A DNA stretch of 40,199 nucleotides from Acidobacteriota bacterium (GTDB lineage Bacteria; Acidobacteriota; Vicinamibacteria; Vicinamibacterales; UBA8438). The stretch covers positions 1 to 40,199 of the forward strand of contig JAPOVI010000180.1 in assembly GCA_026708265.1 (NCBI GenBank), read 5' to 3'. Shown piece by piece: positions 7,507-15,915 of the stretch (the stretch's first letter is position 1; each line of letters opens with the position of its first letter). The notes below the pieces were generated by a model, which saw only the letters and a list, made by a program, of their open reading frames with translations, was not told the origin of the DNA and did no database searches. A program made the translations under genes and the position numbers.

Positions 7507-8763
7507 ATGACCAGTCCCGCTGAAGGCCCGAACGCCGGGCCTGTTGTCCAGACCCAGCGCATCGACGCGATCGACGTCCTGCGCGGCTTCGCCCTGCTCG
7601 GCATCCTGCTGATGAACGTCCAGTCATTCGCGATGCCCCAGGCGGCCTACTTCAACCCGACCGCCTACGGCGACCTGGAGGGCGCCAACCTGAACGTCTG
7701 GGTGGCGGTCCGGATGCTGGCCGACCAGAAGTTCATGACGATCTTCTCGATGCTCTTCGGCGCCGGCATCGTCCTGATGGCGGGTCGGGCCGAGGCGCGC
7801 GGCGACGCCCGCCGGGTGCACTATCGCCGCATGGGCTGGCTGCTGGTGATCGGGCTGCTCCACGCCCACCTACTCTGGGCCGGCGACATCCTCTTCCTCT
7901 ACGCGGTCTGCGGCATGCTCGTCTACCCCCTGCGGAACCAGCCGCCGGGACGGCTGATCGCGATGGGGGTGGGGCTGCTGGCGGTCGCCTCGGCCTACTC
8001 CATCGGGTCGGGGCTCTCGCTCCCGTACTGGCCGGAAGAGGCGCGCGAGGCGTTCGCCTCCAATGCCTGGCGCCCGTCGCCGGAGATCATCGAAGCGGAG
8101 CTCGCCGCGATGCGGGGCGGCTGGCTCGACCAGCAGCTCACCCGGTCGGCCGGAGCTCTCGCGTTCGAGACTTTCCTGCTGCTCACCTGGGGCGTCTGGC
8201 GCGCCGGCGGACTGATGCTGATCGGGATGGCGCTCTTCAAGCGCGAGGTCTTCAGCGCGCTGCGGACGCCCCGCTTCTACGCGGTCCTGATCGCGGTGGC
8301 CGTCGCGGTCGGCCTGCCGCTCCAGGCCTACGGCATCGCGCTGGACTTCGACCGCGGATGGCCGTTCTGGTCGTTCTTCATCGGCGTGCAGTTCAACTAC
8401 TGGCCGAGCATCCTGGTCAGCCTGGGCTACGTCGGCGCGGTGATGCTGGCGTGCCGGACGGAGGCGCTGCGCGGCCTGACCCGTCCCTTTGCGGCCGTCG
8501 GGCAGACCGCGCTGACCAACTACCTGCTGCAGACGGTGCTCTGCACGACCATCTTCTACGGCCACGGCCTCGGCTGGTTCGGCTCCGTGGACCGCGTCGG
8601 GCAGATCGGCGTGGTGGCTTTCGTGTGGGCCGTGCAGCTCGTCGCGTCGCCGCTCTGGCTGCGCCGCTTCCGCTTCGGCCCCGCCGAGTGGGTGTGGCGC
8701 TCGCTCACCTACCGCACGCGCCCGCCGCTCCGGCGGCCTCCGGTGCCTGCGTCGGCGCACTGA
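7507..8763 (+). CDS. DUF418 / YeiB-like multi-pass membrane protein
   Basis: The ATG at 7507 begins a cytoplasmic N-terminus followed by RIDAIDVLRGFALLGILLMNVQSFA, the hallmark of the DUF418/HGSNAT-like family (related to heparan-alpha-glucosaminide acetyltransferase and OpgC-type membrane acyltransferases). The 418-residue protein has about ten hydrophobic segments. The C-terminal DUF418 part contains FAAVGQTALTNYLLQTVLCTTIFYGHGLGWFG and ends in GPAEWVWRSLTYRTRPP, as is usual for the family. Members are thought to be membrane-embedded acyl-transfer or transport proteins, but no substrate is established. No obvious partner gene is adjacent; the upstream gene is separated by a repeat. Confidence 0.92.
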   Translation: MTSPAEGPNAGPVVQTQRIDAIDVLRGFALLGILLMNVQSFAMPQAAYFNPTAYGDLEGANLNVWVAVRMLADQKFMTIFSMLFGAGIVLMAGRAEARGDARRVHYRRMGWLLVIGLLHAHLLWAGDILFLYAVCGMLVYPLRNQPPGRLIAMGVGLLAVASAYSIGSGLSLPYWPEEAREAFASNAWRPSPEIIEAELAAMRGGWLDQQLTRSAGALAFETFLLLTWGVWRAGGLMLIGMALFKREVFSALRTPRFYAVLIAVAVAVGLPLQAYGIALDFDRGWPFWSFFIGVQFNYWPSILVSLGYVGAVMLACRTEALRGLTRPFAAVGQTALTNYLLQTVLCTTIFYGHGLGWFGSVDRVGQIGVVAFVWAVQLVASPLWLRRFRFGPAEWVWRSLTYRTRPPLRRPPVPASAH

Positions 8764-8778
8764 ACCCGGCTCGGGGCC

Positions 8779-8879
8779 GGCGGCGGGCCGCAGTTGCGCC
8801 GCCCCGGGGCGCTGAGACCGGCGGAGTGTGCCCCGGCCTAGCGGGAAGCCGGGTCTAATGGCACTGAGCGCCTTCCCGC
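8779..8879 (+). terminator. inverted repeats downstream of the DUF418 gene; rest of the 345-bp gap empty
   Basis: Three foldable elements follow the DUF418 stop: GGCGGCG (8779-8785) with CGCCGCC (8797-8803), the palindrome GCCCCGGGGC (8801-8810), and an 8-bp stem GCGGGAAG (8841-8848) with CTTCCCGC (8872-8879). None has a T-tract, so factor-dependent termination is more likely. The remainder to 9108 shows no convincing gene. A TATGAT hexamer at 9060-9065 could be the -10 box of the downstream protease gene. Confidence 0.4.
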
Positions 8880-9108
8880 GCAGAGCCCGGCGGGGAAGAG
8901 TCCGGGTGAGCGTCGCAGGGGAACCCGCAGCCGTCGCTCATGGCCGGCGGTCGCCGGCCGCCCGCCTGCCCCGGCGTCCGGCGCTACGGCCGGGAGCACT
9001 CCACGATCGTCCAAGCTGGTAGCGTTGGCGCTCCCGCCGGGAGCGAGGGCGCCGCGTCGTATGATGGAAGCTCGGGCCGAAGAGCGATCCGGGCGGGAGG
9101 GCGGACGG

Positions 9109-10236
9109 ATGATTGACGCGCAACGGTATGGCGGCGGGCCAGCGACCGGCCCGCGGGGCATCGCCGCGATTCTCCTTCTCCTGGCGCTGGCCGGCGCCGC
9201 CTGCACGCCGGTCGCCCCGCCGCCCGCGGCCCAGGCGCAGGTCCGCGAAGCGCCGCCCATGCCGGCCTCGCTCCGGCCGGACGAGCTGGCGATGGTCGAG
9301 CTCTTCGAGCGGACCAGCCCGTCGGTCGTCTATCTCACCAGCCTGGCCCGCCGGGTCGACTGGTTCGGGCGCACCACGGCCGAGGTGCCGCAGGGGACCG
9401 GCACGGGCTTCGTCTGGGACGACGCCGGCCACGTGATCACGAACTACCACGTCATCGGCGGGGCCAGCGCGGTCGAGGTCGTGCTGCACGACCAGATGAC
9501 CTACGAGGCGACGTTCGTCGGCGCGTCGCCCTCGCACGACCTGGCCGTCCTGCGCATCTCGGCGCCGCCCGGCACCCTGCGGCCGGTCGAGATCGACGAC
9601 AGCGAGGCGCTCCGGGTGGGGCAGAGCGTCTACGCCATCGGCAATCCGTTCGGCCTCAGCGCGACGCTCACGACCGGCATCGTCTCGGCGCTCGGAAGGC
9701 GCATCGAGGGCACGGACGGGACGCCCATCGAGAACGTGATCCAGACGGACGCCGCCATCAACCGCGGCAACTCCGGGGGGCCGCTGCTGAACAGCGCGGG
9801 CCGCGTGATCGGAGTCAACACGCAGATTGCGAGCCCGTCCGGCGCGTCGCACGGCGTCGGCTTCGCCGTGCCCGTCAACACCGTGCTGCGTGTCGTGCCG
9901 GAGCTGATAGAGAACGGTGAGTACGTCCCGCCGCAGCTCGGGATCGAGATCGACCCCTACCTGAACCGCCGCCTTCTTCGGCGGGGCACCACTGGCGTCC
10001 TCGTCAGGGACGTTACCCCTGGGACGGGGGCGGCCGAGGCCGGTCTGCGCGGCATCCAGGTCGAGGGCAACCAGCTCCTGCGCCTCGGCGACATCATCCA
10101 GGGCATCAACGGCGAGCGAGTCCGGTCGCCAGCCGAGATGCGAGGCGTGCTCGACCGCTATCAGGTGGGCGACGAGGTGACGGTCATGTTCCTGCGCGAC
10201 GGCCAGGAGCGCGAGGTCGTCGTCCGGCTGTCCTAG
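9109..10236 (+). CDS. DegP/HtrA-family trypsin-like serine protease with PDZ domain, probable lipoprotein
   Basis: The ATG at 9109 has GGGAGG about 9 nt upstream. The 375-residue product has an N-terminal hydrophobic segment ending ALAGAAC, with Cys32 a possible lipid-attachment site (the lipobox is imperfect). The S1C protease domain spans about residues 60-265. Its catalytic triad is visible as His114 (TNYHVIGG), Asp144 (SHDLAVL) and Ser222 (RGNSGGPL). A single PDZ domain covers about residues 275-375 (AAEAGLRG...GDIIQGINGERVRSPAEM). This is the HtrA layout for envelope protein quality control, active outside the cytoplasm. One PDZ domain rather than two is closer to DegS or HhoA types. The TAG stop lies inside a dispersed hairpin repeat. 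Confidence 0.95.
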   Translation: MIDAQRYGGGPATGPRGIAAILLLLALAGAACTPVAPPPAAQAQVREAPPMPASLRPDELAMVELFERTSPSVVYLTSLARRVDWFGRTTAEVPQGTGTGFVWDDAGHVITNYHVIGGASAVEVVLHDQMTYEATFVGASPSHDLAVLRISAPPGTLRPVEIDDSEALRVGQSVYAIGNPFGLSATLTTGIVSALGRRIEGTDGTPIENVIQTDAAINRGNSGGPLLNSAGRVIGVNTQIASPSGASHGVGFAVPVNTVLRVVPELIENGEYVPPQLGIEIDPYLNRRLLRRGTTGVLVRDVTPGTGAAEAGLRGIQVEGNQLLRLGDIIQGINGERVRSPAEMRGVLDRYQVGDEVTVMFLRDGQEREVVVRLS

Positions 10237-10378
10237 GAGCTTGCGCCGCAGAACGCCAACGGAGTGCGTGCCGCGGCGCAAGCTCCTGGGCCGGTGGGGG
10301 CTGGGGCCGACCCGGAGCCTGCGACGGGTTGGCGGCGCTAGGAGCTTGCGCCGTAGAACGGCGCGGACTCCTGAAGGG
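10233..10378 (+). repeat. dispersed stop-codon-associated repeat, double copy with 15-bp perfect hairpin
   Basis: The first hairpin has arms AGGAGCTTGCGCCGC (10235-10249) and GCGGCGCAAGCTCCT (10273-10287), a perfect 15-bp stem whose left arm starts in the TAG stop of the protease gene. A second element at 10294-10341 is nearly identical to 21514-21563. A third at 10338-10372 (AGGAGCTTGCGCCGTAGAAC...GCGGACTCCT) folds again and shares an exact 18-mer (10356-10373) with 37546-37563. It is the richest copy in the window and a likely strong terminator. Confidence 0.8.
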
Positions 10379-10480
10379 CATGGCCGACTTGACACCCGTC
10401 GCCGGCCGGCGCTATTGATCGAGCCCCCCGGGGACGGCGAGCGACCCGCTCGCGCACGGCCATGACGCAGGGGTGGAGAC

Positions 10481-11116
10481 ATGTTCCGAACCGATGAGAC
10501 GTGGAGGGGCGCTCGAGTGGCGGCCCTGGGTATCACCATCGTCGTTGCGGCCACCGCCGCCGCGGCCCAGCCACCGCCGCCCCCGGAGACCTTCACGGGC
10601 ACCACGGCCAACATGAGCGCCCCGGGCGTCCTGCTGCGGATCAACGTGCTGCGCTGGTCGGAGGAGGCGGATCGCGAGGCCGTGCTGGCGGAGATCGAGC
10701 CCGCGCTCGATGGAGCCGTGCCGTACGACGACGGCGCCGAGACGATCAGCGACGCCCTTCAGGACCTCCAGACCGTCGGCTACATCTGGACCGGCGGCGC
10801 CCTCGGCTACGCCCTGAAGTACACCCACCGCACGGAGCTGCCGGACGGCGGCGAGCACATCGTCCTGGTGACGGACCGGCCCCTCGGCCGCTGGGACCGG
10901 AACGGCCCCTGGCGCGACCGCGACACCGAGCCGCGCGACTTCACCGTCGTCGAGATCCGTCTCGATGCCGAAGGCGACGGCGAGGGCCGGATGTCGCTGG
11001 CGGCCCCGCTCGTCATCGACGCCGAACAGCAGACGGTCAGTCTCGGCGGCGACGACGCGGGTCCGGCGCACCTGGAGAACGCCGAGCGGGAGCCGCTCCC
11101 GTACTGGGCGCGCTGA
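10481..11116 (+). CDS. secreted protein of unknown function
   Basis: The ATG at 10481 follows GGGGTGGAG at short spacing. The 211-residue product has a signal peptide (residues 1-29, hydrophobic core VAALGITIVVAATAAAA, cleavage before QPPPPP). The mature part has SAPGVLLRINVLRWSEEADREAVLAEIEPAL, then SDALQDLQTVGYIWTGGALGYALKYTHRTELPDGGEHIVLVTDRPLG and a C-terminal beta-rich segment with FTVVEIRLDAEGDGEGRMSLAAPLVID. The absence of cysteines and the alternating pattern suggest a small periplasmic beta-sandwich or calycin-like protein, but no family is recognised. It stands alone between a repeat and a convergent barrel gene. Confidence 0.8.
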   Translation: MFRTDETWRGARVAALGITIVVAATAAAAQPPPPPETFTGTTANMSAPGVLLRINVLRWSEEADREAVLAEIEPALDGAVPYDDGAETISDALQDLQTVGYIWTGGALGYALKYTHRTELPDGGEHIVLVTDRPLGRWDRNGPWRDRDTEPRDFTVVEIRLDAEGDGEGRMSLAAPLVIDAEQQTVSLGGDDAGPAHLENAEREPLPYWAR

Positions 11117-11285
11117 GGCTGGGCGCCGGTCCCACCGCCCGGACGTCGGTTCCGAGCGGGTCGGGTCACCGTCCTGGCGCGAGTCGGGCTTCCAGAGCGG
11201 CAATCTCGGCGTGGAGGTCGGCACGAGCGACCAGGTCCGCCGGGCCAATCCGGGCGTCCCGCACCGCGGTCGGGGCGGCCCCGCG

Positions 11286-13091
11286 CTACGAGCCGATCGA
11301 GTAGCGGAACAGCAACCGCTGGGCCACCTGGTTCCTCTCGCTCACCCGCGGCAGCCGCAGCAGGTCGACCTTGTAGTCCAGCGACAGCTCGGGCGTCAGC
11401 CGCCAGCTCAGCGTGCTGCGCCAATCGACCGCCGGCTCGGGCGCCGCGATGTTGCTGAACAGATCGAGGCTCGTGTTGTAGAGCAGGAATCGGTACCGAG
11501 CGGTCGCGACCACGGTCGTCTCCAACCCTGTCTCGTGGAAGTTGGTGGCCTCCACGTACTCCAGCGCCGGAGTCGTTTCGTCGTCGTCGAGGAAGAAGGC
11601 ACCCGCGAACCGGCTCTGCCGAAAGCCGGCGCCCACGCGCCAGTCGAGGCGTACGGTCCGCCCCTGCAACAGGCGGGTGTTCAGCCCGAACCCCTCGCGA
11701 ACCTCGGGCGGGCTGAACGCGTCCCCCGTCGGGAACGTGCTGTTGGCCGGCACGAGGGCCAGCTCGCGCCGCCCGTCGACGAACTGCCGCGAGATCAGCG
11801 TGTCTTCGGTGACCAGCGTGTTCGACTCGAACAGGGCCGTTCGCAGGCCGAAGCGGGCGTAGGGTCCAGCGCGCGCGTTGAGGAAGCGCGAGTACAGCAC
11901 GTCGCTCCGGAATCGGTCGTGCGTCTTCTGCCACGGCCTCGCAGCCGACGCCTCCGGCGTGACCTTCACGAAGCCGGACTCCAGCTCCACGACGGTGCTG
12001 AACAGGTCGCGGTCGCGCTGATAGGTGACGTAGTGGTCGAAGAACAGGTCCGCGCCGAACGAGGTCTCGTTGCTCGCGCCGATCACGTTGCGGGTCGACG
12101 TCCAGGGCGACGACAGGCCGATCGCGTAGCGCTGGTTCCAGGGGGCGACCTCCGGCGCTTCCCACGAGGAGACGTCAGGTGCAGCCCCGAGCTCATCGGG
12201 CGTCACCACCCCGGCGCCTCGGAACTGGCCGCTGGTGGGATTGATGACCAGCCGGTAGCGGACGAGCCCGCCCTCGGGCACCAGCACGGTCGCAAAGTCC
12301 GTGCGCGCGCGGTAGGTCGAACCGGACTGCACGATGCGATACAGCCCCGGTGCCATCAACAGGGTCAGCAGCCGCTCGCCCTGCAGCGTGTCGGCGCCGA
12401 AGCCGACCGTGTAGGGTTGGCGGTCCACCACCCGGATCACCTCGTAGACGCTGCGATGCGGCAGGTTGCTCTCGTCGACGACCTCGACGCGCAACCCGCC
12501 CCACCGAACGGGCACGACGGTCGTTGCGCCGGCCCGTACGTCGACGGGGACGGACACCATCTGGGAGATTGCCCCGCTGCCCACCCGCACGAGGTAGGCT
12601 CCCGGCTCCACGAGGATCCGGGCGCCGGTGGCGCCGCTCGCGACCTGCTCGCCACCGCGGAACACCAGCGCCTGCGGCTCGCTGTCCGGCCCGGACATCG
12701 AGGGCACCAGGATGGCACCCAGTCCCGGCGGGATCGCGGCCGTGGCGGATGCGGCCTGGACGGCCGCATCCGGCGCCAGCCACCGATAGATGTCCGACGG
12801 CGCCGTGGTCTGAGCCGCCGTTTCGCCCGGGAAGCCACGAGGACAGGGCGACCGCAAGAACGAGGGCTCGCGGCCCGCGACGCGCGGATCGGAGACCTGA
12901 ACGGCGCGCATCGGCCGATCAAGGAGCGGCTTGCACGGAGCCGGTGCTTCGGCAGTCTCGTTCGTCGCGTTCACGGTCGTCGCAGCGACGGCGACCAGCA
13001 GCAGAAGGTCGCCGAGCCTCACGGATCGCAATGCAAGCCTTCCAGACCACCGCGTCGTGCGGCGTCCGTCGGGGTGACTGCTGGGAGCCAC
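11286..13091 (-). CDS. exported protein with PEGA-like repeats and C-terminal beta-barrel
   Basis: The start is a GTG at 13091, supported by a strong GAGGAGGGG Shine-Dalgarno 8 nt upstream. The 601-residue product has an export signal (LRSVRLGDLLLLVAVAATTVNA), a mostly beta-structured middle with two PEGA-like units (VEPGAYLVRVGSG...VPVDVRAGATTVVPV and MAPGLYRIVQSG...VLVPEGGLVRYRL, about residues 160-290), and a C-terminal half of amphipathic strands (for example RNVIGASNETSFGADLFFDHYV, YSRFLNARAGPYARFGLRTALFE, VDWRSTLSWRLTPELSLDYKVD). This resembles DUF481-like outer-membrane barrels. The last residues (FRYSIGS) lack a terminal aromatic, so barrel insertion is likely but not proven. It probably resides in the outer membrane. 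Confidence 0.75.
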   Translation of the reverse strand: MAPSSHPDGRRTTRWSGRLALRSVRLGDLLLLVAVAATTVNATNETAEAPAPCKPLLDRPMRAVQVSDPRVAGREPSFLRSPCPRGFPGETAAQTTAPSDIYRWLAPDAAVQAASATAAIPPGLGAILVPSMSGPDSEPQALVFRGGEQVASGATGARILVEPGAYLVRVGSGAISQMVSVPVDVRAGATTVVPVRWGGLRVEVVDESNLPHRSVYEVIRVVDRQPYTVGFGADTLQGERLLTLLMAPGLYRIVQSGSTYRARTDFATVLVPEGGLVRYRLVINPTSGQFRGAGVVTPDELGAAPDVSSWEAPEVAPWNQRYAIGLSSPWTSTRNVIGASNETSFGADLFFDHYVTYQRDRDLFSTVVELESGFVKVTPEASAARPWQKTHDRFRSDVLYSRFLNARAGPYARFGLRTALFESNTLVTEDTLISRQFVDGRRELALVPANSTFPTGDAFSPPEVREGFGLNTRLLQGRTVRLDWRVGAGFRQSRFAGAFFLDDDETTPALEYVEATNFHETGLETTVVATARYRFLLYNTSLDLFSNIAAPEPAVDWRSTLSWRLTPELSLDYKVDLLRLPRVSERNQVAQRLLFRYSIGS

Positions 13092-13208
13092 GCTGGTGCC
13101 CCTCCTCGAATCCGAGCGCGGCGAGGATGGAGCTTTCGGGCGTCTCCCCCTGGCTGTGCGCTCCCAGCCGTCGCGACAGTTGGGTCGGCAGACTCCTCGG
13201 ACGGCGCG

Positions 13209-13538
13209 CTACGCATCGCATCCGGTGGAGATCGCCAGCGCCCGGCACAGCTCGCGCATCTTGACCGGGCCAAGGACGCCGACGAAGCCCTTGAGTTGAC
13301 TCCGGGGCACCGTGAAGAGATGGCACAGGTTGACGCACGACGCCTGCTTCAGACCTTCCTCCAGGCCGACGGATACCTCGGTTGGCGCCCCACGCGAGGT
13401 GGACGTCACCGCCGCTACGATGACGGTGTGCAGGAGAGGTATCAGCGAGGGCCGGCTAATGACCACGACCGGCCGACGCTTGTCTGGATGCGCCCGGTGC
13501 AGACGCCAGATCTCGCCGCGATTCACTCTGGCGGCCAT
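13209..13538 (-). CDS. MazF/PemK-family mRNA endoribonuclease toxin
   Basis: This 109-residue protein has the MazF fold signature: VNRGEIWRLHRAHPDKRRPVVVISRP at the N-terminus, HTVIVAAVTST in the second strand, PTEVSVGLEEGLKQASCVNLCHLFTVPRSQL in the centre and KMRELCRALAISTGC at the end. The residues equivalent to the catalytic Arg (RRPVV) and Ser/Thr (AVTSTSR) are present. MazF toxins cleave mRNA at short single-stranded motifs and are neutralised by a small antitoxin. Here the antitoxin gene is upstream and overlaps the toxin start by 16 nt, the usual order. The length is normal and there is no disruption, so the system may be functional. Confidence 0.9.
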   Translation of the reverse strand: MAARVNRGEIWRLHRAHPDKRRPVVVISRPSLIPLLHTVIVAAVTSTSRGAPTEVSVGLEEGLKQASCVNLCHLFTVPRSQLKGFVGVLGPVKMRELCRALAISTGCDA

Positions 13539-13765
13539 TCCTGAACGTCCACCAGATCGCTGATTTCATCGATCAGCTCGTCGGCGTGTCCGGCGTAGGC
13601 GTTCCTGAGCTGCTCATCGATCTCCCGTTGCTGTCGCGCGCGCAGGTACATCTCGATCGCCGAGCGGACGAAGACGGACCTGCCCCGTTGGCGAACCTCG
13701 GGATCCGCGTCGATGCGGCGCAGCAACTCCGCATCCATGGAGATTTGGACTGGTCGAGCCGGCAT
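13523..13765 (-). CDS. ribbon-helix-helix antitoxin of the MazEF-like pair
   Basis: This 80-residue protein begins PVQISMDAELLRRIDADPEVRQRGRSVFVRSAIEMYL, a ribbon-helix-helix DNA-binding domain: the QISM strand pairs in the dimer and GRSVFVRSAIEMYL is helix B. The acidic C-terminal tail (DELIDEISDLVDVQEWPPE) would wrap the toxin. The gene overlaps the toxin gene by 16 nt. Such antitoxins repress their own operon. A TAGGAT hexamer lies 6 nt before the ATG on the minus strand, followed by no Shine-Dalgarno, so a leaderless start is possible. The 239-bp stretch upstream to 14004 contains no gene that can be supported, only a weak CCTTCGT/ACGAAGG stem at 13943-13980. Confidence 0.85.
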   Translation of the reverse strand: MPARPVQISMDAELLRRIDADPEVRQRGRSVFVRSAIEMYLRARQQREIDEQLRNAYAGHADELIDEISDLVDVQEWPPE

Positions 13766-14004
13766 GTTGCGATCCTACTACATATTCTTGGTGGGTTGAC
13801 GATTGGCCAGTTTGAGGGTCTGGCGGGGGGGCTATCGTGGGCTCACCCGCGACAAGGCGGGGCAGCAGGTGACTGCCCTGCCGTGGGTGCGCCGAGACTG
13901 CCTCGGCCCTTCTGACTGGAGTCGAACACACTGATCACGCGGCCTTCGTAGAGCGGCAGCGCCCGGCCTCTGAACGAAGGCAGGCCTCTCGGCCGGGAGC
14001 GCCG

Positions 14005-14775
14005 TCAGCCGGCGGGAACCCGGTACGGCGCTTCCTCGTCGCGGACGCGCTCGCTGGCGCGCCGGCGGCGGCGCACGATGCGGGCCACCGCTTCCGTCCG
14101 CTCGGCGCGCGTCACGCACAGGCGCAGGCGGTCGGCGGCCTCGCAGACGTCCTCGGGCGTCAGGCCGCCGAGGACGCCGGAAGCGGCGAGCGGGCGTGGC
14201 CGCGTCCCCGGCTGCAGCGCGAAGAACTCCGCCCGCAGGTCTCGCGTCCCCTTGCGGCCGTGCAGCCGCCAGAGCTCACGCACGCCGATGTCGCCGTAGC
14301 GCTCGATCTTGCCGGCGTCGGCGTGGGTGATCTCGACCTCCACCACCAGGTCGAGCGGCGTGCGTTCGAAGAACGCCTCGGCCGCGGCTTCACCCTCGAC
14401 CACCGCGGCGCGATACGCCTCGGCCCGCTCGTCGAGGTAGAAGCCGCAGTCCGGCTCCATTCCCGTCCCCGGCGGCTCGTGCGGTGCGCGGAGGCGCGCG
14501 CTCCCCAGCCGCTTCGAGGCGCGCGCCGCGGCGGCATCCACGACGTCGTCGAAGATCTCGGAGAGGTCGTCGTGCAGGTGCGAGGGGGACATCAGGACGA
14601 CCAGCCCGCGCACGGCGTCGAGACACACGCGGCCGAACCACCGGTTCCAGTCGATCCGGGCGAGATCGGCGATGGTCCCGGCGTCGGCGCGCAGGACGTG
14701 GACCACGGAGCCCAGCGGCCCGGTGTGCATCGTCGCCGGGCTGCCGATCCCGGTCGTGGCGTCGTGCGCGGGCAT
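14005..14775 (-). CDS. Uma2-family (DUF820) PD-(D/E)XK endonuclease-like protein, paralog 1
   Basis: The 256-residue protein matches the Uma2 layout. It has MEPDCGFYL with the first catalytic Asp at about 109, LDLVVEVEIT with Glu146/Glu148, AGKIERY with Lys156 and GVRELWRLHGRKG following, as in PD-(D/E)XK nucleases. Two sister genes at 14949-15728 and 17101-17889 share the register from the first residue, including a Met at position 16 followed by HTGPLGS. The start at 14775 is supported by this shared register and by an extended -10 box 7 nt upstream, implying a leaderless mRNA. Uma2 proteins are greatly expanded in Cyanobacteria and Acidobacteriota; their cellular role is unknown. Confidence 0.88.
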   Translation of the reverse strand: MPAHDATTGIGSPATMHTGPLGSVVHVLRADAGTIADLARIDWNRWFGRVCLDAVRGLVVLMSPSHLHDDLSEIFDDVVDAAAARASKRLGSARLRAPHEPPGTGMEPDCGFYLDERAEAYRAAVVEGEAAAEAFFERTPLDLVVEVEITHADAGKIERYGDIGVRELWRLHGRKGTRDLRAEFFALQPGTRPRPLAASGVLGGLTPEDVCEAADRLRLCVTRAERTEAVARIVRRRRRASERVRDEEAPYRVPAG

Positions 14776-14782
14776 CGGGTTC

Positions 14783-14791
14783 ACTGTAGCA
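14783..14791 (-). promoter_or_regulatory. extended -10 box of Uma2 paralog 1
   Basis: TGCTACAGT on the minus strand fits TGnTAnnnT and ends 7 nt before the ATG at 14775. No -35 is obvious, as expected for extended -10 promoters. The same element is placed equivalently before both sister genes. Confidence 0.5.
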
Positions 14792-14948
14792 CGGTGTGTC
14801 GTGGGCCTCGCGGGCCGCGGCAGGGCGCCACGACCGTGCCACGGGGCGCATCGACCGGTGCGCGGTCGGCAGGCCCTCGCGGGCGGGTCGCCGGCAGAGC
14901 TCGCGGATGGGGCGACATCGGCCCGTGCGCGAGGCCGGCGCCGGGAGC

Positions 14949-15728
14949 TCAGCCGGACCGGACCGCGTAGGGCTGCTCCTCCTCGCGGACCCGCACGCTG
15001 GCGCGCCGGCGGCGGCGCACGACGCGGGCCACGGCCTCCGTTCGCTCTTCGATATTCACGGCCAGTCGCACGCTGGCGGCGGCTTCGCGCACGTCGTCGG
15101 GCGTCAGGCCGTCCAGGACCCGCGAGGCGGACAGTGGGCGCGGGGGAGCCCCCGGCTGCAGGGCAAGGAACTCCACCCGCAGTTCCCGCGTGCCCTTGCG
15201 GCCGTGCAGCCGCCACAGCTCGCCCACGCCCATCTCGGCGTAGCGCGCGATCTTCCCCTGGTCGAAGCTCGTGATCTCGGCCTCGACCACGAGATCGAGA
15301 GGCGTCCGCTCCAGGAAGGCGTCCGCTGCGGCCTCGCCCTCGGCGAGGGCGGCGCAGTAGTCCCTGGCGCGCGCACCGAGATAGAACGCGCAGTCCGGCT
15401 CCATGCCGGTGCCCGGCGGATCGTTCCGGCCGCGCAGGCGGGTATGGCGGAGGTCCTTGCTGGCGCCGGTGAACGCGCTCGCTGCCCCGTGCACGATGTG
15501 GGCGAAGATCTCCCCGAGGTCCTCGTGGAGCCGGGAGGGGGTCATCAGGGTGACCAGCCCCAGCACGGGGTCGAGGCACACGCGGGGGAACCACCGGTTC
15601 CAGTCGATGGCGGCGAGCTCGGTGATGGTGCCGGCGTCGGCGTGCAGGACGTGGATCGTGGACCCGAGCGGTCCCGTGTGCATCGTGGCCGCGGGGCCTG
15701 CCGCTATGCGCGCTTCTCGCTCGGCCAT
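14949..15728 (-). CDS. Uma2-family (DUF820) PD-(D/E)XK endonuclease-like protein, paralog 2
   Basis: The 259-residue protein is a close paralog of the genes at 14005 and 17101. Nuclease residues are in place: Asp112 in GMEPDCAFYL, Glu149/Glu151 in LDLVVEAEIT, and Lys159 in DQGKIARY. The C-terminal basic segment VARVVRRRRRASVRVREEE is nearly the same as in paralog 1. The ATG at 15728 is 6 nt after an extended -10 box and lacks a Shine-Dalgarno. It is separated from paralog 1 by 173 bp and from alanine dehydrogenase by a repeat-containing gap, so it is probably its own transcription unit. Residue Thr153 begins a variant TSFDQ where the other two have a TxADA-type segment. Confidence 0.88.
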   Translation of the reverse strand: MAEREARIAAGPAATMHTGPLGSTIHVLHADAGTITELAAIDWNRWFPRVCLDPVLGLVTLMTPSRLHEDLGEIFAHIVHGAASAFTGASKDLRHTRLRGRNDPPGTGMEPDCAFYLGARARDYCAALAEGEAAADAFLERTPLDLVVEAEITSFDQGKIARYAEMGVGELWRLHGRKGTRELRVEFLALQPGAPPRPLSASRVLDGLTPDDVREAAASVRLAVNIEERTEAVARVVRRRRRASVRVREEEQPYAVRSG

Positions 15729-15734
15729 GTGTTC

Positions 15735-15743
15735 ACCATAGCA
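15735..15743 (-). promoter_or_regulatory. extended -10 box of Uma2 paralog 2
   Basis: TGCTATGGT on the minus strand fits TGnTAnnnT and ends 6 nt before the ATG at 15728, the same arrangement as in the other two Uma2 genes. Confidence 0.5.
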
Positions 15744-15788
15744 CGCCCGGTCCGCCTGTCCCCCGGTGGCGAGCCCTGGCCGGCGCTC

Positions 15789-15912
15789 GGAGTCTGCGCC
15801 GGCTCGATGCTCCTGCACCGCACGTTCTGCACCGCGGGCGGCGGCTCCTGTCGACTGCTGCCGGGGCGCACCAAGGCCCGGCCTGCACGCAGTTCTGCGG
15901 CGCAGGCGGCGG
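15789..15912 (-). repeat. dispersed stop-codon-associated repeat, opposed cores
   Basis: Two cores face each other: GGAGTCTGCGCC on the plus strand (15789-15800) and CTGCGCCGCAGAAC on the minus strand (15892-15905). The second lies about 10 nt after the TGA stop of alanine dehydrogenase. The segment between is GC-rich and shows no gene. Confidence 0.6.
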
Positions 15913-15915
15913 AGT

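Noticed and set aside
13104-13208. Possible mobile-element boundary around the MazEF pair
   Set aside because: No terminal inverted repeat, target duplication or transposase fragment was seen, and composition matches neighbours.
10965-13544. An 859-codon plus-strand open frame opposite the barrel protein and toxin genes
   Set aside because: The minus-strand barrel protein has a strong ribosome-binding site and signal peptide, and MazF is clear; the plus frame has no recognisable domain.
13909-13935. tRNA-like GGAGTCGAACA segment
   Set aside because: Surrounding sequence does not form an acceptor stem or cloverleaf on either strand.
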